Shown here piece by piece: positions 15,409 through 24,089 of a stretch of DNA of 64,000 nucleotides. The DNA is from CANKHA01 sp035699705. GTDB lineage: Bacteria; Pseudomonadota; Alphaproteobacteria; Rhizobiales; Xanthobacteraceae. Under the pieces are notes generated by a model. It was given only the letters and a program-made list of their open reading frames with translations, was not told the origin of the DNA and did not search any database. The stretch lies in contig DASSPI010000149.1 in assembly GCA_035699705.1 (NCBI GenBank), positions 4,994 through 68,993 of the forward strand, written 5' to 3'. The first letter of the stretch is position 1; every line of letters starts with the position of its first letter. The translations under genes and the position numbers were made by a program.

Positions 15409-18387
15409 TCAGATTCCGCGCGCCGCGGCGGCACTCATAGCCAGCACGCGCGCGACGTGGATGGCCTCGCGTCCTGCGCCCTCGTGGATCTGATGCCGGC
15501 AGGAGGTGCCGTCGGCCACCACCAGCGTGCCCGGCGCGGCCTTGCGCACCGCCGGCAGCAGCGACAGCTCGCCCATGGCCAGTGATACGTCGACATTGTC
15601 GGCATGATACCCGAAGGATCCGGCCATCCCGCAGCAGCTTGAGTCCACGGTCTGCACATCCAGCCCGGGCACGAGCTTGAGCGTTGCCTCCACCGCGCCC
15701 ATGGCGCCGAAGGATTTCTGGTGGCAGTGGCCGTGCAGCAGCGCATGGCTGGCCACCGGCCGCAGCGCCAAGTTCAGCCGCCCGGCTTGTGCCTCGCCCG
15801 CCATGAATTCTTCGAACAGGACAGCGTTGGCGGCAAGGCGCTGCGACGACTCGCCCGGAATGATTGCGGGAATTTCATCGCGGAAACCGAGGATGCAGCT
15901 CGGCTCCAGCCCGATCACCGGAAGGCCGCGCGCGAGATAGGGATCGAGCGCGGCCAGCACGCGCTCGGCTTCCTTGCGCGCCTCATCGACCAGCCCGACC
16001 GCAAGAAAGGTGCGGCCGCAGCAGAGCGGGCGGTCATCCTCATCGACCGGCGCCGCAACATGCACGCGATAGCCGGCGGCCTGCAGCACCGACAAGGCGG
16101 CGTCGACATTCTCCCGCTCGAAATAGCGGTTGAAGGTGTCGGCGAAAAGCACGACTTCGCCCGCTGCTCCGCCGGCTTGGCTACGTTTCGGATTCTCAAA
16201 AACATCACGCCGCCACTTCGGAAGTCTGCGCCGCGCGCTGAAATCCGCGACGACTTCGGACAGCTTCGCGGCGCCCGGAATAGTGTCGCGCAGATTGAGC
16301 ATCCACGACAGCCGGCTGGCGTAAGGGGCATAACGCGGCAGATAGCCGACCAGCTTGTCGTGCAATAACAGTCCGTGCTTCGCCGCGCGGGCGGCCTGCA
16401 CCTCGATCTTCATGCGCGCCATGTCGACGCCGGTGGGACATTCGCGCCGGCAGGCTTTGCACGACACGCAAAGCTTCAGCGTCTCCGCCATATCGTCGGA
16501 AGACAGCGCCTCAGGGCCCAGCTGGCCGGTGACGGCCAGCCGCAGCGAATTGGCGCGGCCGCGGGTGACGTCGCGCTCGTTTTTGGTCACGCGGTAGGAC
16601 GGGCACATGACGCCGCCGGAAAGATTGCGGCAGGCCCCGTTGTTGTTGCACATCTCCACCGCACCCTGAAAACCGCCGCCGACGCCGGGATAGGCCGACC
16701 AGTCGAGCCGCGTGGTCAGCGGGGTCGGGTGATAGTCCGGGCCGTAGCGCAGCACCTTGCGGTCATCGAATTTCGGCGCGCGCACGATCTTGCCGGGATT
16801 GAACAGACCGGTCGGATCGAAGCGGTCCTTCACCTCCTCGAAGGCGCGCACCAGCCGCGTGCCGAACATCGGCTCGTGGAATTCCGAGCGCACAATGCCG
16901 TCGCCATGCTCGCCGGAATGCGAGCCCTTGTAGGCGCGGACCATGGCGAAGGCCTCTTCGGCAATGGCGCGCATCGCCTTGAGGTCCTGGTCGAGCCGCA
17001 GATTCAGCACCGGCCGCACGTGCAGGCAGCCGACCGAGGCATGCGCATACCAGGTGCCGCGGGTGCCGTGTTTCTCGAAGATATCCGTCAGCCGCGCGGT
17101 GTATTCCGCAAGATGCTCGAGCGGCACCGCGCAATCCTCGACGAAGGAGATCGGCTTGCGCTCCTCCTTCATCGACATCATCACGTTGAGGCCGGCGGTA
17201 CGCACGTCGGTGATCGCGGCCTGCAGCTTCGGGTCGAGCACCTCGACCACGCCGCCCCAATGCGCGCCGCTCCTGTCCCAGCCGAAGCCGAGATCGCCCA
17301 TCGTCTCGCCCAGCCGGCGCAGGCGGCGCAGGTTTTCTTCCTGATCGTCCTCGCCGAATTCCACCAGCAGGATGGCGTCGGGCTCGCCGCGCACGAACTG
17401 ATCCAGCGTGGGCCGGAACATCGCGATCTGGCCCGCCAGCTCGATCATGGTGCGGTCGATCAGCTCCACCGCGATCGGACCGAGCCGCACGAGGTGTTGC
17501 GCGGCATCCATCGCGGCATGGAAGCTGCCGAAATGGCAGGCGCCGACGGCGCGCTTGCCGAGCAGCGGCGAGAGCTTCAGTTCGATCCGGGTGGTGAAGG
17601 CGAGCGTGCCCTCGGAGCCGATCAGGATATGCGCGAGGTTCGGGTCGTTATTGCCCGGCAGGAAGGAATCGAGATTATAGCCGCCGACCCGGCGCTGCAC
17701 CTTGGGAAAGCGCTTTTCGATCTCGTCCGCCTCGCGCGCGCCGATGGCGAGGAGCTCGCGTGCGAGCGGGCGCAGCGGGGATGAAGCGGGAAGGCTGGAA
17801 AGATCCGGCGCGACCGGCCCGAAATGCGCGCGCGCGCCATTCGGCAAGACCGCATCGACCGACAACACGTTCTCTTTGGTATTGCCGTAGCGCAGCGAAC
17901 GCGCGCCGCAGGAATTGTTGCCCACCATACCGCCGAGCGTGGCGCGCGAGGCGGTCGAGATATCGACCGGAAACCACAAGCCGTGCGGTTTAAGCGCGCG
18001 GTTGAGTTCGTCCAGCACGATGCCGGGCTCCACCACGCAGCGGCGGCCGGCGGCGTCGACCTCAAGAATGTGCGTGAGATGCTTGGAGCAGTCGATCACC
18101 AGCGACTCGTTGATGGTCTGGCCGGACTGCGAGGTGCCGCCGCCGCGCGGGGTGACGCTAACGCCCTCCGCCCGCGCTATCGCAAGCGCGCGCTCGGCCT
18201 CCGCCATGCTGCGCGGGACCGCGACCCCAAGCGGCACGATCTGGTAATGCGAGGCGTCGGTGGCATAGCGGCCGCGGGTGAAGCGGTCGAAATGCACCTC
18301 GGGCAAGTCGGCCTTCAGCCGCCGCTCCAGACCCGGCATATGCGCTACAGCCAAATCAAGCCTCGTCTCCAAATGGCCGTTTTCCAT
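15409..18387 (-). CDS. FAD- and 4Fe-4S-containing 2-hydroxyacid dehydrogenase, YdiJ/GlcD type
   Basis: This 992-residue protein fuses an FAD-linked oxidase (GlcD/vanillyl-alcohol-oxidase fold, about residues 40-550) to a GlcF-like iron-sulfur and CCG region (about 560-980). FAD-site motifs are VTPRGGGTSQSGQTI and LGGMVGNNSCGARSLRYGN. Iron-sulfur ligands are in CNNNGACRNL with MCPSY, and CVSCKACRRECPTG. CCG-domain motifs are CCGRTFLAVG, HGHCHQKSF and CCGMAGSFGYH. The architecture and length match E. coli YdiJ, a D-2-hydroxyglutarate dehydrogenase, and related D-lactate/glycolate enzymes. The aminotransferase next door acts on glyoxylate, so glycolate or another 2-hydroxyacid is plausible. The first 16 residues may not be translated; Met17 is an alternative start. 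Confidence 0.9.
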   Translation of the reverse strand: MENGHLETRLDLAVAHMPGLERRLKADLPEVHFDRFTRGRYATDASHYQIVPLGVAVPRSMAEAERALAIARAEGVSVTPRGGGTSQSGQTINESLVIDCSKHLTHILEVDAAGRRCVVEPGIVLDELNRALKPHGLWFPVDISTASRATLGGMVGNNSCGARSLRYGNTKENVLSVDAVLPNGARAHFGPVAPDLSSLPASSPLRPLARELLAIGAREADEIEKRFPKVQRRVGGYNLDSFLPGNNDPNLAHILIGSEGTLAFTTRIELKLSPLLGKRAVGACHFGSFHAAMDAAQHLVRLGPIAVELIDRTMIELAGQIAMFRPTLDQFVRGEPDAILLVEFGEDDQEENLRRLRRLGETMGDLGFGWDRSGAHWGGVVEVLDPKLQAAITDVRTAGLNVMMSMKEERKPISFVEDCAVPLEHLAEYTARLTDIFEKHGTRGTWYAHASVGCLHVRPVLNLRLDQDLKAMRAIAEEAFAMVRAYKGSHSGEHGDGIVRSEFHEPMFGTRLVRAFEEVKDRFDPTGLFNPGKIVRAPKFDDRKVLRYGPDYHPTPLTTRLDWSAYPGVGGGFQGAVEMCNNNGACRNLSGGVMCPSYRVTKNERDVTRGRANSLRLAVTGQLGPEALSSDDMAETLKLCVSCKACRRECPTGVDMARMKIEVQAARAAKHGLLLHDKLVGYLPRYAPYASRLSWMLNLRDTIPGAAKLSEVVADFSARRRLPKWRRDVFENPKRSQAGGAAGEVVLFADTFNRYFERENVDAALSVLQAAGYRVHVAAPVDEDDRPLCCGRTFLAVGLVDEARKEAERVLAALDPYLARGLPVIGLEPSCILGFRDEIPAIIPGESSQRLAANAVLFEEFMAGEAQAGRLNLALRPVASHALLHGHCHQKSFGAMGAVEATLKLVPGLDVQTVDSSCCGMAGSFGYHADNVDVSLAMGELSLLPAVRKAAPGTLVVADGTSCRHQIHEGAGREAIHVARVLAMSAAAARGI

Positions 18388-18434
18388 GGTTGGAAACGGC
18401 CGAAAAATGCACTTTAGACCTGGCGCAAGGTCTT

Positions 18435-18472
18435 ATCGGCGAACCGGTTTTCACTTCGCCGGATCATGCGCT
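18435..18472. repeat. Dispersed repeat, AACCGGTTTTC...GGATCATG type (copy 1)
   Basis: The stretch CGAACCGGTTTTCACTTCGC followed by CGGATCATGCGCT resembles the element at 27989-28033 and a short repeat known between many rhizobial genes. It lies in the 184-bp gap between the divergent dehydrogenase and aminotransferase genes. Confidence 0.6.
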
Positions 18473-18571
18473 AAGCCATTAGTTCAAGCACCCTTGACCG
18501 GACTGTCGCATTCATAGTTCAACCCCACAAGATATCCGGCGGGCAGCGCCCGCGCATAAGGGACCACTGCA

Positions 18572-19777
18572 ATGGCGAAGAATTCCTCGCGTCCGATCGG
18601 CCGGCATTTCCTGCACATCCCCGGCCCCACGCCGATTCCCGACCGCGTCCTGCGGGCCATGGACACGCCGATCATCGACCATCGCGGGCCGGAATTCGCC
18701 AAGCTCGCCAAGCGTTGCCTCGACGGCATCAAGACGATCTTCAAGACCAGCAATCCGGTGATCATCTACACCGCCACAGGCACCGGCGCCTGGGAAGGCG
18801 CGCTGGTCAATACGCTCTCACCCGGCGACCGCGTGCTGATCGTGGAGACCGGGCAGTTCGCCCTGCAGTGGAAGACCATGGCGGCGAAATACGGTCTGGT
18901 TCCGGACGTCATTTCGACCGACTGGCGGATCGGCGCCGACCCTGCCGCGATCGAAGCCAAGCTGCGCGAGGACAAGAACCACGAGATCAAGGCCGTCTGC
19001 GTGCTGCACAACGAGACCGCGACCGGCTGCCTCTCGCCTGTCGCCGAGATCCGCAAGGCCATCGATCGCGCCAAGCATCCGGCGCTGTATTTCGTCGATA
19101 CGATCTCTTCGCTGGCTTCCGCCGATTATCGCCACGACGAATGGGGTGTGGACGTAACCGTGGGCGGCGCGCAGAAGGGCCTGATGCTGCCGCCCGGCAT
19201 GTCGTTCAATGCCGTGAGCGACAAGGCGCTGGCGGCATCGAAGACCGCCAAGCTGCCGAAGTCGTTCTGGGCATGGGACGAGATGATCGCCATGAACAAG
19301 AACGGCTTCTTCCCCTACACGCCCGCAACCCAGATGCTGCACGGTCTCGCCGCCGCGATCGACATGCTGCACGAGGAAGGGCTGGAAAACGTCTTCGCCC
19401 GCCACAACCTGTTGGCGGAAGCCACGCGCCGCGCGGTGCGGGCTTGGGGTCTGGAGATCATCTGCCGCGATTCGAAATATTATTCGCCGACGGTGACCGG
19501 CGTGCTGCTGCCCGAAGGCCACAATGCCGACGCCTTCCGCAATCTGGCGCTGGAGCGTTTCAACATTTCCTACGGCGCGAGCTTCGGACCTTTCGTCGGC
19601 CGCTATTTCCGCATCGGCCACCTCGGCGACACCAACGAGCTGATGCTGATGGGAGCGCTCGCGGCCACCGAGATGACGCTCGCGCTCGCCGGCATCCCGC
19701 ACAAGAAGGGCGGCGTGCAGGCGGCGATGGATTACATCGTCTCCACCGAGAAGCCGGCGCGGGCGGCCGCCGAGTAG
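18572..19777 (+). CDS. Serine-glyoxylate aminotransferase, class V
   Basis: This 401-residue PLP enzyme transfers the amino group of serine (or alanine) to glyoxylate, giving glycine. Class V features: HFLHIPGPTPIPDRVLRAM at the N-terminus, YTATGTGAWEGAL for cofactor phosphate binding, FVDTISSLAS carrying the PLP Asp, and the Schiff-base Lys in VGGAQKGLMLPPG. RYFRIGHLGD near the C-terminus holds the substrate-carboxylate Arg. Length is normal for SGAT of the serine cycle or photorespiration-like pathway. It diverges from the 2-hydroxyacid dehydrogenase; the pair suggests glycolate to glyoxylate to glycine flow. That link is inference. Confidence 0.92.
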   Translation: MAKNSSRPIGRHFLHIPGPTPIPDRVLRAMDTPIIDHRGPEFAKLAKRCLDGIKTIFKTSNPVIIYTATGTGAWEGALVNTLSPGDRVLIVETGQFALQWKTMAAKYGLVPDVISTDWRIGADPAAIEAKLREDKNHEIKAVCVLHNETATGCLSPVAEIRKAIDRAKHPALYFVDTISSLASADYRHDEWGVDVTVGGAQKGLMLPPGMSFNAVSDKALAASKTAKLPKSFWAWDEMIAMNKNGFFPYTPATQMLHGLAAAIDMLHEEGLENVFARHNLLAEATRRAVRAWGLEIICRDSKYYSPTVTGVLLPEGHNADAFRNLALERFNISYGASFGPFVGRYFRIGHLGDTNELMLMGALAATEMTLALAGIPHKKGGVQAAMDYIVSTEKPARAAAE

Positions 19778-19911
19778 CGGCCCCCGCTCATTCAAGCCAC
19801 AGCTGTGAAAGCTGGCGCGCGGGTCACGCCGCGCGTTGCCGCGCCTGCGCATGCGCCGATTCTTGGTGGTTCTGTCCCTGATCGTCGCTGTTATATGAAA
19901 TTACATTCTCT

Positions 19912-19940
19912 TTGCACCGGGTGATCATCTCCTATATAGA
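19912..19940 (+). promoter_or_regulatory. Sigma-70-type promoter of cysH
   Basis: TTGCAC (19912-19917), a 17-base spacer and TATAGA (19935-19940) form a good promoter that would give a leader of about 22 bases before ATG 19969. The stretch from the -10 to the ATG is unusually AT-rich for this genome and holds AGAAA...TTTCT (19939-19957), a possible operator for a sulfur regulator. No such regulator gene is visible. Confidence 0.55.
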
Positions 19941-19968
19941 AAAATATGCTATTTCTGGTCCTAGTGCT

Positions 19969-20691
19969 ATGAACGCCAATCTCAAGGCCGTCGAAGCGGC
20001 CAAGCTCAGCGAAAAACTGGCAGAGGCGACCCCCTCGGCGATCGTCGCGGAAGCGCTGCGCACCGTCGGCAGAGGCCGCGTCGCGGTGGCGTCTTCCTTC
20101 GGCATCGAATCCGCCACGCTGCTGAAGATCGTCTCCGATGTCGATCCTTCAATCCCCGTGGTCTTTCTCGACACCGGCTGGCTGTTTCCTGAAACCCTCG
20201 CGTATCGCGACACGCTGATTGCCCGTCTCGGGCTCACCGACGTGCGGACCGTTACGCCATCGGCCGAGAAACTGGCGCAGAAGGACCCCTTGCGCGGGCT
20301 CTACGCCACCGATCCCGACGCCTGCTGCTACCTGCGCAAGGTCGAGCCGCTCGGTGACGTGCTGAATGACTTCGACGCCTGGATCAACGGGCGCAAGCGG
20401 TATCAGGGCGGCCAGCGCAGCGGCATTCCCGCCGTGGAAATCGAAGGCGCGCGGCTGAAGTTCAATCCGCTGGCGCGCGTCACGCCCGCCGAGGTCGCGA
20501 AGATGTTCACGAGCTGGAACCTGCCGCGGCACCCGCTGGCCGGCCAAGGCTTTACTTCGCTCGGCTGCATGCCCTGCACCCGCCGCACGAATCCCGGCGA
20601 TTCCGCGCGCGCCGGCCGCTGGACGAATAGCGAGAAAACCGAATGCGGCATCCACAACCGGATGCCGCTGGTCGACGGCGCAGGCATTTAG
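19969..20691 (+). CDS. cysH: 4Fe-4S adenylylsulfate (APS) reductase CysH
   Basis: CysH reduces activated sulfate to sulfite in assimilation. The 240-residue protein shows VASSFGIESATLLK for nucleotide binding, FLDTGWLFPETLAY, and both cysteine pairs that hold the iron-sulfur cluster: DACCYLRKVEPL and LGCMPCTRRTNPG. The redox Cys is in the C-terminal KTECGIH. Presence of the two pairs indicates the APS-using type rather than the PAPS enzyme of E. coli. ATG 19969 is chosen because the longer frame from 19912 starts within the promoter. The usual cysDN partners are not in the window. Confidence 0.92.
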   Translation: MNANLKAVEAAKLSEKLAEATPSAIVAEALRTVGRGRVAVASSFGIESATLLKIVSDVDPSIPVVFLDTGWLFPETLAYRDTLIARLGLTDVRTVTPSAEKLAQKDPLRGLYATDPDACCYLRKVEPLGDVLNDFDAWINGRKRYQGGQRSGIPAVEIEGARLKFNPLARVTPAEVAKMFTSWNLPRHPLAGQGFTSLGCMPCTRRTNPGDSARAGRWTNSEKTECGIHNRMPLVDGAGI

Positions 20692-20715
20692 CCGCCAATC
20701 CTCGAGGAAAAGAAA

Positions 20716-20743
20716 GGCCGCATCTTTCGATGCGGCCGTCTTT
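20716..20743. terminator. Bidirectional terminator between cysH and the ThDP enzyme gene
   Basis: GGCCGCATC pairs perfectly with GATGCGGCC around TTTC. T-rich tails follow on both strands (GTCTTT on plus, TTTCTTTT on minus), and the hairpin lies between two convergent stops at 20691 and 20765. Confidence 0.85.
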
Positions 20744-20764
20744 GGTTGAAGCCTCGCTGTTCGC

Positions 20765-22531
20765 TTAGCGGTGCTGGGTGATGGTGTCCACCAGCGCGAC
20801 GCGGCCTTTCTTCACTTCCGCGATGGCGCGCTCGAGCGCCGGGCGGATGTCCTTCGGATTGTCGATCGGGCCTTCGCCGTAGCAGCCCATCGACCGCGCC
20901 AGCTTGCCGAAATCCGGCTCCGGCCCGAACAGGTCCATGCCGATATGGGCCTTGGCCTCGTCGGTGCCGCGCAGCTTGGCCATGCGGATCTGGTGCTCCC
21001 AGTCGTTGTAATAGGCGCGGTTGTTGTGCATCACGATCAGCATCGGAATCTCATACTTAGCCGCGACCCAGAGCGCGCCGGCGTCGAACATCAGGTCGCC
21101 GTCGGGCTGGATGTCCACCACCAGCCGGCCGGCGGCCTTGTGCGCGAGCGCCACGCCGATCGAGATGCCGATCTGCGTCGAGGTGCCGAGCTCCACCCCC
21201 GGATGCTGGTAAGGCTTGCTGAAGTCCCACAGCTTCGGGATGGTCTTCTTCAGGTCGTTGGCCGATAGCACCCAGTCTTCATTCTTGATGACGTCCCAGA
21301 CTTCGAGCGCCAGGCGCTGGAAGGTGATCGGCGACGCATCCCAGTTCTTCTTCGCGTCTTCCTGCCACTTGGCCCAGACCTGGTCGTGCCGCTTGCCGAT
21401 CGCCGCCTTGCGGTCGGCAATCTTCTTCTGCAGCTTGCTGTCCCTGGCGATGCGCTCGCCGCAGATTCGGGTGAGCTCCGGCACGCCGAGAATGGTATCG
21501 CCGAGCGCGCGCACCGAGGTGGGCTGCATGCGGCAATAGTCCATCGCCCATTTGCTGATGTTGAGCTCGCCGAAGCCGATTTCGACGAAATCGCACTTCT
21601 CGGGCACGAGCGATTCGATCGAGCGCGCGGTGCTGTTGAGCTCGACGATCTGCTTTTCGTAATCGCGCACGTCGAGCCCGACCAGCAGGTCGGTCTTGCC
21701 GAGCGACTGCTTGTCGTAGGTCAGGCAGAGGGAATGCTTGTTGGGAAAGTTCAGAGAGCTGGGAATGCTCCAGACGCCCGCTCCTACCGTCTCAGCCAGC
21801 TTCACCAGGCTCTCGAAGCCGCCTTCGCGGCGGCCATGATATTCCGGCATCAGCATCGGATGCTCGGCGGCGAGGATCTTGTCGGCGATCTGCTGCAGAG
21901 CCTTCGGCTCCGGCATCATGCGCGCCGGAGTCGCCGCCGATTCCTTCGGCGGCAGCGGCACCGCTTCGGTCAGCGGCGCTTCCTGCAGCGCGGCGTCGTA
22001 GCACATATAGATCGGGCCGGTCGGCTCCGTGGTCATGATCGAATAAGCGCGCGCGAAGGACTCCGGCACGCCATGGATGGAGGTCGGCTGATAGTCCCAC
22101 TTGGTGTAGTCGCGCACGGCATTGCCCTGCACCAGCGCGGTATGCGTCCAGTCGATGTGCGGGCGGCGCTTGTGCTCGTCCATCGGGCCGGTGGCGCCCA
22201 TGATGAAGAGCGGCACGCGGTCGAGATTGGCGTAATAGATCGCCATGCAGGCATGCAGCAGGCCGACGAGATTGTGCAGGATCACGGCGGCGGGCTTGCC
22301 GGTGGCCTTGGCATAGCCGTGGGCGATCTGCACCGCGATCTCCTCATGGTTGCACAGCATCATCGGCGGCTCGTTATTGCCGTAATTCACGATCGAATCG
22401 TGCAGCCCGCGGAAGCTCGCGCCCGGATTGAGCGTAATGAAGGGAAAGCCGTATTGCTTGATCAGGTCGACGATGATGTCGGACTGCCAGCCGGTGTAAT
22501 TCTCGATCTTCTTCTCTGTTTTCGCGTCCAT
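20765..22531 (-). CDS. Thiamine-diphosphate-dependent enzyme, acetolactate-synthase/benzoylformate-decarboxylase-like
   Basis: This 588-residue cytoplasmic protein has the ThDP three-domain layout. The activating Glu is in MLCNHEEIAVQIAHGYAKA near residue 63. The ThDP/Mg motif is QPDGDLMFDAGALWVAAKY through MHNNRAYYND in the last third. The middle domain is present but I see no clear FAD-site signature. Close family members with known function are decarboxylases, ligases or carboligases acting on 2-oxoacids. It follows a Bug binding-protein gene on the same strand across about 100 bp that holds a hairpin, which suggests the transported acid is its substrate or precursor. Specific reaction unknown. 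Confidence 0.85.
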   Translation of the reverse strand: MDAKTEKKIENYTGWQSDIIVDLIKQYGFPFITLNPGASFRGLHDSIVNYGNNEPPMMLCNHEEIAVQIAHGYAKATGKPAAVILHNLVGLLHACMAIYYANLDRVPLFIMGATGPMDEHKRRPHIDWTHTALVQGNAVRDYTKWDYQPTSIHGVPESFARAYSIMTTEPTGPIYMCYDAALQEAPLTEAVPLPPKESAATPARMMPEPKALQQIADKILAAEHPMLMPEYHGRREGGFESLVKLAETVGAGVWSIPSSLNFPNKHSLCLTYDKQSLGKTDLLVGLDVRDYEKQIVELNSTARSIESLVPEKCDFVEIGFGELNISKWAMDYCRMQPTSVRALGDTILGVPELTRICGERIARDSKLQKKIADRKAAIGKRHDQVWAKWQEDAKKNWDASPITFQRLALEVWDVIKNEDWVLSANDLKKTIPKLWDFSKPYQHPGVELGTSTQIGISIGVALAHKAAGRLVVDIQPDGDLMFDAGALWVAAKYEIPMLIVMHNNRAYYNDWEHQIRMAKLRGTDEAKAHIGMDLFGPEPDFGKLARSMGCYGEGPIDNPKDIRPALERAIAEVKKGRVALVDTITQHR

Positions 22532-22589
22532 GGGATACCTTCGTGATTGAGCGCCGCGGCGCGGCCGAGCTGGATGGGGTGTTAACGGA

Positions 22590-22618
22590 AATGCCGGCGG
22601 AGGAGCCCCACCGGCATT
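22590..22618 (-). terminator. Hairpin between the Bug gene and the ThDP enzyme gene
   Basis: AATGCCGG and CCGGCATT pair perfectly around a 13-base loop, between the Bug stop (22628) and the ThDP gene start (22531). Tail T content on the minus strand is modest, so it may be a partial terminator or an mRNA 3'-end stabiliser. Confidence 0.5.
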
Positions 22619-22627
22619 CTCTCTCGA

Positions 22628-23665
22628 TCAGTTTTTAACTTTGAGCAGTTCTTCCGTCTTCTTGGCGATCGCGGGATCGACCTTATAGGCCTCGACCACG
22701 ATCTTCTGCACCTCTTCGCCGGAGATCGGATTGACTTCCAGCTTTGCCTTCTCGGCTTCGGCAAGAAACTCGGGATCCTTCATCGTATCCATGAAGGCTT
22801 TGCGCAGCGCGTCGACGCGGTCCTGCGGAATTCCCGGAGGGGCGAGGAAAGGCCGGCCCAGCGCCTGGCGCGCGAACACCAGGGTCAGGATCTGTTTCTC
22901 CTCCGGCGTATTCGCCAGATCGATAACCAGGGGGACATTCGGCAGGTCCGGATGTTTCTGGAGCGACATTTGGACGAGGACGTTGATCTTCTTGGTGTCG
23001 TACCAGTCCTTGCGGGTGGCGAGCACGCTCGACCAGGACCAGCCGCAACGGCCCTGCACTTCGCCGCGTTCCATGGCGAGGCTTACGTCGTTGCCGCCCG
23101 GATAGCCGCTCACGATCTTCATCTTCGTACCGAGCACGCCGTTCACGATGCGCGGGAACTGATCGGTATCGGCTGACGGGCCGGTGCCGCCGACGACGAG
23201 CTCCTTGTTAAATGTGTCCTCGATCTTGGTGATGCCGGACGTATGCCAGGCAACGCAGACGCTGACTTCGTCGTTGGCGCTGCCGATCCAGTTGAATTTG
23301 CTGGCGTCGAACTGCGCGGCCTTGTTGCCGAGGAGCGGATCGAAGGCGCCGCCGCGGGCGATGGTCCCCAACACGGTGCCGTCCTTCGGCAGGGCATTGT
23401 ACAGGGCGTTGGCGAGCCGCAGGCTGCCGGCACCCTCCAGGTTCTTCACGACGACGGTCGGGTTGCCGGGAATGTGCTTGCCGATGTAGCGCGCCACCAT
23501 GCGCGCATAGACATCATAACCGCCGCCGGCGCTGTAGCCGACCATCATGTCGACGGTTTTGCCTTTGTAGAATTCCGCCGGGCTCTGGGCCGATGCCATC
23601 GTCGCCGGCACAACGGCCAAGACCGCCGCCGCGACCGTGCCGCGAACAAGATTACCGATCCGCAT
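22628..23665 (-). CDS. Bug-family (TctC) tripartite tricarboxylate binding protein
   Basis: This 345-residue periplasmic protein has a signal peptide ending at MASAQSP and the Bug-family opening EFYKGKTVDMMVGYSAGGGYD. VARYIGKHIPGNPTVVVKN is the second signature. Bug proteins bind carboxylated or aromatic acids and usually work with TctA/TctB membrane subunits; none are in the window. ATG 23665 follows GGAGTG. The ThDP enzyme gene downstream on the same strand is the likely metabolic partner. It is one of three Bug proteins here (also 39984 and 58748). Confidence 0.92.
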   Translation of the reverse strand: MRIGNLVRGTVAAAVLAVVPATMASAQSPAEFYKGKTVDMMVGYSAGGGYDVYARMVARYIGKHIPGNPTVVVKNLEGAGSLRLANALYNALPKDGTVLGTIARGGAFDPLLGNKAAQFDASKFNWIGSANDEVSVCVAWHTSGITKIEDTFNKELVVGGTGPSADTDQFPRIVNGVLGTKMKIVSGYPGGNDVSLAMERGEVQGRCGWSWSSVLATRKDWYDTKKINVLVQMSLQKHPDLPNVPLVIDLANTPEEKQILTLVFARQALGRPFLAPPGIPQDRVDALRKAFMDTMKDPEFLAEAEKAKLEVNPISGEEVQKIVVEAYKVDPAIAKKTEELLKVKN

Positions 23666-24089
23666 TGCTTCACTCCATCTCTTGATTTCCGGCGCAGGGC
23701 TTCGCCTTGCCGCTGGCTCCGGATTTGGAAACTGTTGAATGGCGGCCGGGCTTGCCTTGCCCGCCTGGTTCGGGCGCTACATAGGCAGAGAAGAACCCGC
23801 ATTTCAATGCAGGTCGTCTTTTGCTGCAGCGCACCAAAAGCATTACTCGGTGACAAATCGCCGCGTCATCAGATGCGCATGGCAGCCCGCACGCGGTCGC
23901 GGGTCACGCTGGGTCACGCAAGCCGTGTTCCGGTACTGAGAGCTAGCATCGGCGACGGTGGGTAGCCGCCCGACCTGCAACACCTCGCCGCGCCGAGCGT
24001 GAGCCGGCCGCCCAATTGATCACATACACCGGCTCGACATCGGGATCACGGCCTGTCCGCTGCCCCCGCAGCACGGCAGGTCTCACCGC
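23666..24089. other. Gene-poor intergenic stretch (424 bp)
   Basis: This gap between two minus-strand binding-protein genes holds no frame I can support. It should include the promoter of the Bug gene at 22628-23665. A short direct repeat GGGTCACGCTGGGTCACGC lies near 23905-23925. No hairpin with a T-run, tRNA-like fold or riboswitch pattern was seen. Confidence 0.5.

Noticed and set aside
16375..17784. Open frame of 469 residues on the plus strand
   Set aside because: It is antisense to the FAD/Fe-S dehydrogenase, whose motifs cover this stretch.
23739..23939. Short plus-strand frame in the gap at 23.7-24.1 kb
   Set aside because: No ribosome site, domain or typical composition; judged non-coding.
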